64,000 bases of DNA from Halocafeteria seosinensis (Eukaryota; Sar; Bigyra; Bicosoecida), in the NCBI GenBank assembly GCA_001687465.1, contig LVLI01000141.1:62001-126000 (forward strand), written 5' to 3'. The notes below the pieces were generated by a model. It was given only the letters and a program-made list of their open reading frames with translations, had not been told where the DNA came from and did not search any database. Positions 21,301-31,264 of the stretch are shown here, piece after piece; position 1 is the stretch's first letter, and every line of letters begins with the position of its first letter. A program made the position numbers and the translations under genes.

Positions 21301-23658
21301 AGCTTGCTGCTGTTCCGCCAAGTCCCGCTCTCGTAACGTCGAAGCGCTGGGTTCTGTTTTGACCTGAGCATCGAGCCCTCTTAAATCGGTCACAACGAGG
21401 TGGCCAAAGTCTTGGTTAAGCGAGATGAACGATCCATTCGCCAGTAAGTCTTGGGATCCAATCATTGAATCCAGCCAGTGGTCTGAGCTCTGTTGTTCAC
21501 CCCCTTCCTGTTTCTGATCTTCATCGTCTGCCGCTGCTTCGGCAGTACCCGCTTTAGCAGACGCATGAATCCTCAGTGTCCAATTGTATAGATATTGCCT
21601 CGTCTGCTGCGTAGCGGGCTGCGTAGGAATAGCTGCAGGCCTCCAGGTGGCCGAAGTTCCATCCGACGGATTGCACACTTGGTTGTTGTTTCTCTTCGCT
21701 TTTATATTATGATATTCTTCTAAAAGTTTGCGTTTTAGGTTGGATCCCTCTACACCTGCTGCTTCTTCTTCGTCTTCAGCATAATGCAAATTGATGGCAG
21801 CCTGCAATTCATCTACTGCTTGTAGAACTGTCATCGAGCCTTCTATATCATCTGTGAGGGTAGGCCACTTGGAGGGATCCGACAGGCTTCTCAAGAAATT
21901 TGTTACCTCATCGGACTCATCTTCTGTAAGGTTTTCACTCTCGAAAATCTCCTTTTCTAACTTCGCAACTACTTCTGTCACGCTTGGTGGATCCCGTGAA
22001 GGAATAGAGTTTGTAACTTTAGTGCGGTATTCTTCGATGCTCTTTAGTAACTTATCAATCCGCGAATTATACGTCTCAGCTGATTCTGTTCTGCCGGCTG
22101 TAAGCTTTGAGCCTAAAACCCAGTTATTGGCGACCTGCAGACAAACCCTGTCCCCTTCTTTGATGCGTCCTTCATCTCCCGGCCAATCAGCGTTTGTTAC
22201 TCTAAATGTCGTGTACTGGTTGGGAACCTTCTTCGCGGGACGTGGAGCATCCACAGTCACAAACGATTCAACCTCACTGAGCCGGTATTCATTTTTAGTA
22301 GTTGTGTTTGATCCTATGGAAGTTCTTCTTTCGTCCGGATAGTCCTCCGTTCTCATTTGAAGCTGTTTGGGTGGCTTGCGTACACAAAGGAATCCACCCG
22401 TAGGCGCTTCAAGAGCAATCAGAGAACCGTACAGAATCCGCGATCCAGCTAGCGCTGTAGTGACGTTTGTTTTCCGTCTTCGTTTCGCTTCCATATCTCG
22501 CTTCAATTTGTCCAAAGTTGCATTTTCCATCTTGTTTCCTTCACTGTCCTCCATGGCGTCGAGATTCTCAAGCTCCGACAGCATTTCTTCCTTACGATTT
22601 TGTGCTTCTGTTTCGTCGGCAAAACTACCAGTGTACTGTTGCAGAAGGGATCTAGCAATTCCCGAAGCATCGGCAAACTGCCTTTGCTTTTCTTCTCCCG
22701 ATGATCGGCCACTCGAAGCGCTCGATCTCCTTCGTTTATTAACATCCAAATTTTCGGCATAGCTCGGCATGTGGATATCTTCCATGTTACCTCCTTCTCC
22801 GTACTTCATGTCCAGCATTTGTTGGCTGGCACTGCCTCGTCGACCATGTTGACCCATCCCAGCAGGCTTCGAGCGGTTGCCACGGAGAGCATTGAGATAG
22901 TCTTGTGCCAACCGTTGAGCGCTGATTTGGTTAACTATCTTCAAATGCTTCGAAGAAATGCTGTTCGTCTCTTTCTTCTCCAGTCTAGAAGCACTGGTAC
23001 TACTATCTGTAAAGTCTTTTGGCAATTGTGGCAGCACTCCAGAGGATGTCAGTTTTTCTATGTCACCAGCACGGATACTCTTGCTAGCCGACAAACGACG
23101 GGGTCCTCTTCTCGAGCCACCTCGTGAATGTGGTGACTTTGGTGACCCTTCTGCATGCTGCGGTGATCTAGGTTGATAAGACTCGCCATCCTCTCCATCA
23201 GTGTCATCCTTGAACGCACTGAACGTGGTCGATGCTTTTCCGGATTGTGAAAAGACCTGTCACACACAATGGGCAGACAATGATGAGAATGGTGAAACAC
23301 CGTAAAAAGTGCAATAAGTTCATAAGGAGACACATACATGCGACGATGGCGTGGGGACTGTATTGCCGGCGCGAGCATGCTTCGAGAAGGCGTTGGATGA
23401 TTTGGCGTACTCCACTACGAATGAGCTCTGGGGACTATGCAAGAGATTCTGCGAAGCAGATGGATACGGCGTGATCGCATTGTAATTTCTCTCTGTCCCC
23501 TCGTCTTCCTCCTCATCATCGTCGGTATTAAGTAGGGATAACTTTTTTAGGCTAATCTTGCTCGTCTCACGCTGTTTCCCTGTTTCATTATCACCACTAC
23601 CTCCCGTCTTCAGTTTTTCTTTCAAATGTTTTGCATACGGTTTTGAGTTCTTGCTCAT
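18347..23658 (-). CDS. Very large unrecognised protein (~1,720 residues), possible beta-trefoil and IQ-like parts
   Basis: I do not recognise this gene. Three exons on the minus strand, 23658-23338, 23256-20349 and 20283-18347, join in frame with GTATGT donors. The N-terminal 300 residues are Ser/Arg/Lys rich. Around 22500-22100 a segment reads like MIR/beta-trefoil units (RILYGSLIALEAPTGGFLCV, then YTTFRV, GDRVCLQV). A further similar unit, NGSFISL..GHLVVTD, lies near 21400. A long charged disordered linker follows. The C-terminal exon has a helical stretch with WSRMNKREVYIELSRLSGG and an IQ-like ALQRAFRDRL near 19840, then coiled-coil-prone Glu/Arg/Lys sequence. The pattern suits a scaffold protein, perhaps ciliary or cytoskeletal, but that is speculation. 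It converges on the CWC16-type gene with 268 bp between. Confidence 0.8.
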
Positions 23659-24063
23659 CTTTGACAACACAAAGAGTCAATGAGAACCACCGAAGGAGTT
23701 CCAATGGCACAGTTTGCAGTCTACTCGAGTGCCACCGAGATAGTTCCAGGGGTTTGTCGCACCTTGACCGATAGAGTTAACAACCGAAAGCCCTGTCCCT
23801 CAAAATGAGAGATTCCTTATTGGCGGTTTCCAATCTCGTTGCAGTGCAGTCGCGCCAACGTTTATGGGCTTGGAAACCTTCAGCGACGTGCGATATGCAT
23901 GTCGTCGCTGGCAATTTCTTCAACCTGTGCTGTTCATTCCCCCTCCCAGCTGTGGCCGGATTGCGATGACAGTGATATGATGCAGAAGGAATGAATATAA
24001 ATTGTTTCGAGGGAACGTCGCAATGGCAGCAAACAAGTTGGAACAACCTCGGGCTTCTATGTC
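23659..24063. promoter_or_regulatory. Divergent spacer, large unknown gene / small spliced gene
   Basis: About 405 bp between two start codons facing away from each other. A minus-strand frame (23777-24046) has many Cys but no homology or splice logic, so I leave it out. No specific site is assigned. Confidence 0.35.
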
Positions 24064-24401
24064 ATGAGGAATCCGTTTTCGCGCGTTCCCAGCTCTTTGC
24101 GACTGCAGTTGCGACGGCCTTCAAGGCTTCAACGCAGGAAAATTGTCACGTCATGGATCTCCGGTGGGAGATTCTCCACAACCATGAGCAGAGGAGGGAG
24201 CATGATATCCCTTTTGAACTCAATGGAGGGTAGGAATAAAGTGGAAAATGCATTTTATCCTAATTGAGCCGCGTTTGTAGACGATTGCTCCTAGAACCCT
24301 TGCGTTTCTTAGGCGCAAACTTCTACACAGGGAAAACCACAGGGAACAAAAATATTATCAGAACCATAGGTTGGAAATTGTACGCAGAAGAATATAGATA
24401 G
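24064..24401 (+). CDS. Small spliced gene, probable mitochondrion-targeted 85-residue protein
   Basis: Two exons, 24064-24229 and 24313-24401, joined across an 83-nt intron with GTAGGA donor and TTCTTAG acceptor, give an 85-residue basic protein. The first ~45 residues are rich in Arg, Ser and Leu with no Asp or Glu, and include the R-x-F-S-T-T signature typical of mitochondrial processing sites. The mature part is Gly/Asn/Lys rich and ends in YAEEYR. The unspliced frame stops 12 residues after the donor, so splicing is needed for this product. Size, charge and GxxFYxGK pattern recall small mitoribosomal proteins, but I cannot assign a family. Confidence 0.45.
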
Positions 24402-24536
24402 TTTTGTGACATTATCGTTCACCGATTACCACTCCTCGTTCGTTGACGGTGGAGTGGTTTCGGCCTTGCCTCATACCAGAACAGCTTCACCGCTTCCAAC
24501 AACATGCTCGGAAATTGATGTCGTCTATACTGATGA

Positions 24537-25010
24537 TCAACGTTTTCCTTTATGGGACTTCTCTACGGGAACACTTTTCTGTTTTCCGTGCTTGAGCAAT
24601 GATGTATCGTCATCGTCGTCAGCATCAGCATCCACTTCACTACTATCGCAATGGAGTGAGGTGTTACCTTGAATATCGGGAGCAGACCAAACCCGAGGCA
24701 TCCTAACTGTCTGTTCTTTGCTTTGCTCGTTATCTCCATGCTTCTGAACCCTAGCGTTTTTCGAGGCAGCATCCCACTGCTCCATGTTCTGAGGCTCGAT
24801 TTCGAACATTTCATCGACTTCCTTCAGAGAGCCTCCTCTGTCTGAGTGACGGGGAGATCCAATTGTGTTACTGCGGCTTCTTGTTTCCCCATGTTTCTCT
24901 GATTGTGGCTTTCTCCATCCAAGCCGCTCCCGGAAGCTTCGTCCCAAGTTCACAATATCTTCCTTCATCAACCTCAGCACTGTGCGATGAACTCGAGCTG
25001 AGGTGGACAT
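24537..25010 (-). CDS. Hypothetical 157-residue charged protein
   Basis: A single-exon ATG-started frame. The N-terminal 35 residues are basic and helical (Arg-rich, RSFRERLGW). The middle is polar. Near residue 106 there is RMPRVWSAPD, which looks like a phosphorylatable basic site. An Asp run (DADADDDDD) precedes a Lys-rich end. No family is recognised. The length and biased but non-repetitive composition favour a real gene. An ORF on the opposite strand exists only as its shadow. Confidence 0.45.
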   Translation of the reverse strand: MSTSARVHRTVLRLMKEDIVNLGRSFRERLGWRKPQSEKHGETRSRSNTIGSPRHSDRGGSLKEVDEMFEIEPQNMEQWDAASKNARVQKHGDNEQSKEQTVRMPRVWSAPDIQGNTSLHCDSSEVDADADDDDDTSLLKHGKQKSVPVEKSHKGKR

Positions 25011-25996
25011 TTTGTATCCTTTATGCGGAAGAGGTTGTCAATTATCTCACGTCTTATCGTATATGGAATTCAGCGGCTTCAATGGTATTTTCTTCCTCGC
25101 TTCGTCTGGCAGTCGCCACTTGACAAAAACCAAAAAAAAACCTTCGCGCGAAATACGAAATGGTTTATCGCAATTGTACACTGTTCATACCACTGACAAC
25201 CGACGGAGTAAAAAATCTGTTTCTTTTATAATGCACTTTGAATATATTCTCCTCCGGATACAATCCTAAAATGCACACTCATCTGTTGAAGGGTTTGGGA
25301 CCCCAAGTTGAGGCATATCGCTTTGGAAGACTTCAACTCGGCAGCAAGTCACATTCACAGATCCCTTTGATTCAACAATGTGTACGAGCAAGAGAGTAAT
25401 GTAGTTGAGGAGGGTCCTGGAGCGACGCGAATGACGACATTCGACGACTATCGGGTGCCAGGCCGGTGGCAGTGATGGAGAATGAGTCAAAGAGGGAGAG
25501 GCTTACCCCGGTGCAAGGTACAGGACTCCACAGCTGGTGGGTAAAATCACAATCAGACAATGAAGAAGTTAATTCATGATACAGCTGTAGCTCCTTTACC
25601 AGTGCCACGATGATTTACTGGGTAAGTACCCTGTATGAAGTTCGGGTATCATACCGGGGGTATACACTATGAACAGCTTCAGAACAGGAGGTGAAGTTCA
25701 CATTTGTGATACTGGAGGCTGAGCCTCTCTGTCTGGAGCTCCCAAAGTTCTTGAGAATATAACGTGACGAAGAGTATAGATAGCCACCACTGACGCGACA
25801 CAGCGTTAGTCATCTGAGGTGATGTCAGTCTGATTTTCAGACGAAACGATGTCAAACACGGCGTCTGGTTGAGCGGCGAGTCGCGACCCAGGGCAGCTGC
25901 TGACGTCAGAAACAGCACATAAAGTAGAATGTTGGGCAACTTGGATTGCTAAACTGTTCAAACGGGTAGTTCATACAGATAAAGAAAGATAGCGTA
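25011..25996. other. Spacer with unresolved minus-strand coding hints and a CRE-like site
   Basis: No firm gene in about 985 bp. On the minus strand a frame starting at 25939 begins with a signal-peptide-like MPNILLYVLFLTSAAALG, and another ends at 25266 with a Cys-containing tail. Several potential splice sites lie between, so a small secreted protein is possible but I could not close a consistent model. TGACGTCA occurs at 25901-25908, 89 bp before the DUF2237 start. Confidence 0.3.
25900..25909. promoter_or_regulatory. CRE-like palindrome CTGACGTCAG
   Basis: Same 10-nt palindrome as at 16531-16540, including a similar GGCAGCT flank. It lies 88 bp upstream of the DUF2237 gene, where a promoter is expected. 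Confidence 0.4.
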
Positions 25997-26518
25997 GTGA
26001 TGTTTCGAAACCAAAAACTTCCGAGATTGCTGACGTTGGTTCACGCAGTAAACGCCGTATCAGTTGCCGGAGCGACAGCAAACCGAGCGACGCTATCAGC
26101 TAGAGGAAACTCCGAAAACTTTGCCCGACGAATGACAACGATGTCTTCCGAGGCACGGAACGTATTCGGCGAGCCACTGCAACCGTGTGGATACGACCCC
26201 ATGACCGGCTTTTATCGGGACGGCTTCTGCCGTACAGGGCCACGAGATTTTGGAAGCCACACTGTCTGTGCGATTGTGACAGACGAATTTCTGGAGGATA
26301 CAAAGCGTCGCGGTAATGACCTATCTACTCCAAGGCCTCAGTTTGGATTTCCCGGCCTGAAGGACGGAGACGCATGGTGTCTATGTGCGTCCAGATGGTA
26401 TGAAACGTACATGAGTGGTGTGGCCCCTTCCGTGGTTCTCGAATCAACCCACGAAAAAGCCCTACAGACGATTCCGTTAGAGACTCTACAGAAATTTCGG
26501 TATGATAAAAGACAGTAA
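25997..26518 (+). CDS. DUF2237 family protein, likely mitochondrial
   Basis: A single-exon 173-codon gene. Residues ~55-170 match the DUF2237 family of bacteria and eukaryotes: NVFGEPLQPCGYDPMTGFYRDG, CRTGPRDFGSHTVC, the exact block RGNDLSTPRPQFGFPGLK and DAWCLCASRW. The conserved Cys residues suggest metal or redox chemistry, but the biochemical role is unknown. The N-terminal ~50 residues are basic with no acidic residues, consistent with an organelle-targeting presequence. The first two codons are both Met, so translation may start at 25997 or 26000. The family is common in bacteria, so an organellar origin is plausible. It ends 49 bp from the convergent phosphatase gene. Confidence 0.92.
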   Translation: MMFRNQKLPRLLTLVHAVNAVSVAGATANRATLSARGNSENFARRMTTMSSEARNVFGEPLQPCGYDPMTGFYRDGFCRTGPRDFGSHTVCAIVTDEFLEDTKRRGNDLSTPRPQFGFPGLKDGDAWCLCASRWYETYMSGVAPSVVLESTHEKALQTIPLETLQKFRYDKRQ

Positions 26519-26567
26519 AGAAGGTCCTTGCCGTTAATTTCAAACTATTGCTTTTCAATGAGACTGA

Positions 26568-28455
26568 CTAGTGCTGCTTGTAGAGAGTGATCTCGTCGAG
26601 CTTGGTATCGTTCACAGCTCCATAAAACGCCCAATGAAGGGCAGTTGAGTTCAGCGATGTAATTATACCGTAGCCAAAGTTTGCTGTATTCCAGTAGACA
26701 TTCCATGGTATTCCAGAAACGTTGTTGTACGTGGAGTGCCCTTCACTATCCCCGCCTGCTCCGTTCACTAAATACACCGGGGCCCTTGGATTGTTGTAAG
26801 TCTTCTCTGGAACCCCTTTGTACGTGGGCCATTGGCGCTCGTAAGCATGCTGATGGCCGCAGAAATATATATCGACTTTGTAGTCGTAAAGGAGCTGTTC
26901 AAACGTGTCTCTCATTGTACTGTGTCCTCGAAGTTGGACGGAATAAAGAGGCCTATGACCTGCGTCCATAGCTCCTTTCAGTATTGTAACAGCGGATGTG
27001 GGAACCTGTGTACTACATACCAGCAACGATGACCCATGGGCGCACGTGACGGTCCTTATTGGCTTCAATGAGATCTTGTTCGAGCCACTTCAACTGGTTT
27101 CCCCAGAATCCACCATTGTCCAGAAATATATGCTCATCGTTTGGCGAGTTAGGATAATTGGTTTCGGAATCAATGTTGATAAAATGAATATTCCCGTAGT
27201 TGAAGCTGTACCACATATTGTTTCCACCACTCTCTGGACCCGGCAAACGGAATCTGTTATTGTAAGCCGTAAAGTTGTGCAGTGGCACCCCAAGTCCGTT
27301 ATAGTCGAAAATACAAGCAGGGGAATGGCATTCCGCTGAACGAGAATGGAGAAGAGCAAACTCATGAATTTGAGGGGGATGGGAAGAGCCGACCGCCACA
27401 TACCTTCATGATTACCAGGACAAGCCATATACGCTTTGTAGGCACTCACATTCTGAAACCAATTGAAGTAGAAGTTCCAGGTCTGCAAATGCCGAAATAT
27501 GCGCAGGTAAGTGGTACAAGGTTGCATTCAGAATGCTGCGTTTTACCCAACGTACATCTTCGTATTTGAATTCAAAAGGGTGATGTAAGAAAGCATCGTC
27601 GGCATAGGCCTGCATTAGTAGGACAAATATCCTGGATACATTTGAAATCCATAAATAGTGAACACAAAGAGCTACTTACGATGTCACCGAAATGCCATAG
27701 GAAATCAAACTGTCGAGAACACAGAGTTGGACATTGATAATTCAAGACTAAGCGGAAGCAGACAGCAGGACAAGTAACTTACCTTATCAAAGTTCCGACT
27801 GATAGCGGATCTAACATCGCTGCTTTCGTACACCCCCATGTCTCCTGTTGAGGGTCGTGGGACATATATGTAAGAATGTGTGTTCACGAACCGGTTGCAT
27901 AATGCCTCCCTTACCGATGGTGATGACATTAACAGTTTGCTCAGGATCATTGTCGGGAGCTGTCACAAACGTATACTCTTCGCTGTATCCATCGTCTTTG
28001 TCTCCGACAATGTAGTAATACCGAGTATGCGGCTCCAAGTTCGGGATGATGGCATGATGATCCCACGTTGCCAAGTAGGTGGAGCAGCTACCCGAAACTT
28101 GATGCGGATAATGACCGCTTTGAGTTCCATACTTGACAATAGACGTCTCCGTCTGATTTACCGTTGCCCATGTCACAGCCATGGCATTGCTTATATTATT
28201 TTCGTCTCTGCCGGCGAAAGCAATGTGTATCTGTTGCGGGGCGTTCGAGGGCTGGGTTTTCACCCTCCACATGTATTTTTGTCGTTCTTCTTGTGCAATT
28301 TTCGTGGCCTGATTCATGTCCACATTCCTCATAGCGTATTTTCGTATTTGATCTCGTAGTTCAGCTCGGATAGGATTCTCTCCGTGCGCTTGTAGCATGG
28401 ACAAGGCTACCAAGCATGCCAGAACCAGCAGAGTGGTTCCGCTTCCCCGCTGCAT
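26568..28455 (-). CDS. Purple acid phosphatase, secreted (copy A)
   Basis: Exons on the minus strand: 28455-27915, 27844-27783, 27709-27680, 27609-27556, 27482-27404, 27335-27021, 26959-26568, giving 490 residues. A signal peptide (VLACLVALSMLQAHG) leads to a fibronectin-like N-terminal domain and the metallophosphoesterase domain. All metal-ligand blocks of the family are present: GDMG (after splicing), GDIAYADD, GNHE, VAGHRP and GHQHAYER. Such enzymes use a binuclear Fe-Me centre to release phosphate from esters outside the cell or in the vacuole. Several Asn-x-Thr/Ser sites suggest N-glycosylation. Intron positions and phases are identical to copy B, so the pair arose by tandem duplication. 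Confidence 0.95.
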
Positions 28456-28842
28456 AGGTCTTTTTTCCTTTCTTTTGTTTTAATATGATATGATATGCTC
28501 CCTATGCGCACATAGATGAGACCAAGTTCACTTCCGAATCCAGACAAAACCAAAGTGAGCAAAAGCGCAAGACACTTTCAACACGAGCGCAGCAGGCTAT
28601 GTAGCCTGTGTCTTGCCTACCCGGGGCCCCGGGGGTGGGCTATGCTTCAACATTCGGAGAACCGCAGAGATAGGACAGGGCTCGAACGAACCACTCAGTG
28701 GTAAAACGTTTACCGTACGGGGTGAATGAATATGATAATGATCGAATACGTGTTGATTCACTGTGGGGAGTGCATGGAGCGAAAGGGAAATGAGTCGGAG
28801 TTCATTCATGATTCATTATCTATGACAGGTACCTCGGCACTC
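28456..28842. other. Spacer between the two phosphatase genes
   Basis: About 387 bp holding the promoter of copy A and the 3' end of copy B. A GC-rich run (CCCGGGGCCCCGGGGG near 28621) forms a strong local inverted repeat. No gene or tRNA was found. Confidence 0.45.
28620..28636. repeat. GC-rich palindromic run
   Basis: The sequence CCCGGGGCCCCGGGGG is nearly self-complementary and far richer in GC than its neighbourhood. It lies in the upstream region of phosphatase copy A and could form a hairpin in DNA or in a 5' leader. Confidence 0.5.
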
Positions 28843-30739
28843 CTAGTTGTGTTGCTTCAGAATCGTAACCTCGTCCAGTTTGGTATCGTTTACGGCCCCA
28901 TAAAACGCCCAACGGAGTGCCGTTGAATTCAACGTGGTAATCATGCCGTAGCCAAAGTTGACCGTATTCCAGTACACATTCCATGGTATGCCGGAAACGT
29001 TGCCGTATGACGAGTGACCTTCACTGTCCCCTCCCGCTCCGTTCACAATATATACAGGAGCCCTGGGATTGTTGTAGGTCCTTTCTGGAACTCCATTGTA
29101 AGTCGGCCATTGGCGTTCGTAAGCATGCTTATGACCGCAGAAGTAAATGTCAACTCCATACTGGTAAAACAAACTTTCGAACGTTTTCCTCATTGTGTTG
29201 TTTGATGTTCCATCCTGAACAGAGTAAAGTGGTCTATGTCCTGCAACATTATGCAGCTAGCGTAGAAGCTACCAAAACCGAAGAGAAACGCAAAAGACGA
29301 GCTGAATGCTTACCTGCAACCAGAATCCAAGGGCGAACGTGCCGATTCCTGTTGGCTTCAATCAGATCATTTTCCAACCATTGCAGTTGATCCCCCCAAA
29401 AACCACCGTTATCCAAGAAGATATGCTCATCATTGGGAGAATCTGGATAATTCGTTTCAGAATCGATGTTAATGAAATGAATGTTGCCGTAGTTGAAGCT
29501 GTACCACATGTTGTTCCCACCACTCTCTGGACCTGGGAGACGAAACCTGTTGTTGTATGCAGTGAAGTTATGAAGCGGAACACCAAGACCTTTGTAGTCG
29601 AAGATGCAAGCCGGAGAGTGACATTCAGCTGCGACCACCATATTGGTAAAGAAGGGTTCTTCCTATTGTGAGCTCGGAAACAAACAGCTTATCACACACC
29701 TTCGTGATTTCCAGGACAAGCCATGTAAGCTTTGTAGGCGCTGACGTTTTGGAACCAATTGAAAAAGAAATTCCAAGTCTGCAGCGACGGAAGTCCGTGT
29801 AACTCGGTATACTCAAACTGATCTTTGCATAGAGTACATACGTCTTCATACTTGAACTCAAAGGGATGATGCAAGAAAGCGTCGTCCGCATATGCCTGCA
29901 TATAAAGCAACGATATAGTCGAATGTTTCCAACCCAAAACGCAATCAGACCAAACACGGAAATCCACATACGATGTCGCCAAAGTGCCACAGAAAATCGA
30001 ACTGCAGGAAGAAAAGGTGTGAGTTGAGGTAGCACAACCATCAAATAGCGGAAAAAACATTACTTTATTAAAGTTTTGGCTAATAGCAGAACGCACATCA
30101 CTGCTTTCATAGACTCCCATGTCTCCTGCAAAACGAGTTACCAATATTAACCTCGAGTTCATCTCGGCGAATTCGCATACCTATAGTAATCACATTGACA
30201 CTCTGCTGAGGATCATTGTCGGGGGCTGTCACAAACGTATACTCTTCGCTGTATCCATCATCTTTGTCCCCGACAATGTAGTAATACCGAGTATGCGGCT
30301 CCAAGTTCGGGATGATGGCATGATGATCCCACGTTGCCAAGTAGGTGGAGCAGCTCCCGGAAACTTGATGCGGATAATGACCACTTTGAGTTCCATATTT
30401 GACGATAGACGTCTCCGTCTGATTTACTGTTGCCCATGTCACAGCCATGGCATTGCTTACATTATTTTCGTCTCTGCCGGCGAAAGCAATGTGTATCTGT
30501 TGCGGGGCGTTCGAGCCCTGGCTTTTCACCCTCCGCATGTATTTTTGTCGTTCTTCCTGTGCAATTTTCGTGGCTTGATTCATGTCCACATTCCTCATAG
30601 CGTATTTTCGTATTTGATCTCGTAGTTCAGCTCGGATAGGATTCTCTCCGTGCGCTTGTGGCACGCTCAAGCATACCAGAATGAGGAGAGCAACGGAGAC
30701 GGAGACTCCTCCGCTTGCTTTGATACAACTGTCCAACAT
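28843..30739 (-). CDS. Purple acid phosphatase, secreted (copy B)
   Basis: Exons: 30739-30181, 30125-30064, 30001-29972, 29895-29842, 29778-29700, 29628-29314, 29240-28843, giving 498 residues. I chose the Met at 30739 because it starts directly before a hydrophobic signal peptide (VALLILVCLSVPQAHG); an upstream in-frame Met at 30871 would add 44 residues with no signal character. Metal-binding blocks match copy A: GDMG, GDIAYADD, GNHE, VAGHRP, GHKHAYER. Exon structure is identical to copy A. Exon 1 is about 96% identical to copy A at DNA level, but exon 7 only about 80%. The insert GTSNNT after YSVQD adds residues not found in copy A. Confidence 0.95.
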
Positions 30740-31264
30740 CCCTGCGCACTCTTTGACGGTGTGGATGACTATCTTCCGCGAGTACCGGTCACACCTACGA
30801 CAAATCCAAAATATGTCGTCGCTAGAGTTCGTACACGGCTCTGAAGAATCTGAACGCCGGGCCGCTACCAAAGTTGAAGTACTTTATCAAGCTGGTTCAA
30901 GCAACTTCAACCGACACACGTTTGAGTCGGTAGCAGTGCCGTAGCACGTGATGAATCACGCACGACACCCGTTAATTGGCGTTGCCCGTTCCACGGATAG
31001 GTCGAGTGAGAAAGGGAAGATGATAAGCAGGAGTAGAGGGCCACTGAAAGCATGGTCGGAACCCAGCTTGTGAAGGTATCTTCTGACGTCATCTATACAC
31101 CCTGCTTCGTAACTGGCGTCAGCGGTCTCACTCTACTCTACATAAACTTACGACCGTGATTTAGTAAGAGGGTTGATTGCATGTGGAGCCGGAGACCTTA
31201 GCTGTATCGATCGGTTTTGGCCAGACTTAGCTTCACAGCCTCTTTATGCTTTCCAAGCCAAGAG
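30740..31264. promoter_or_regulatory. Divergent spacer, phosphatase B / photolyase
   Basis: 525 bp between facing-away starts. It contains TGACGTCA at 31084-31091 and a pair of AACTTCAACC / GTTGAAGT elements near 30871-30913. No coding exon is supported. Confidence 0.45.
31084..31091. promoter_or_regulatory. CRE-like palindrome TGACGTCA
   Basis: Third copy of the octamer in the window, 174 bp upstream of the photolyase/cryptochrome start. bZIP binding is inferred from the sequence. Confidence 0.4.

Noticed and set aside
28640-28720. Possible tRNA B-box (GTTCGAGCC on the minus strand)
   Set aside because: No T-stem pairing, no A-box at the right distance and no acceptor stem could be built.
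30740-30871. Upstream Met start for phosphatase copy B
   Set aside because: It adds 44 Arg/Cys-rich residues before the signal peptide, which would bury it; copy A starts right at its signal peptide.
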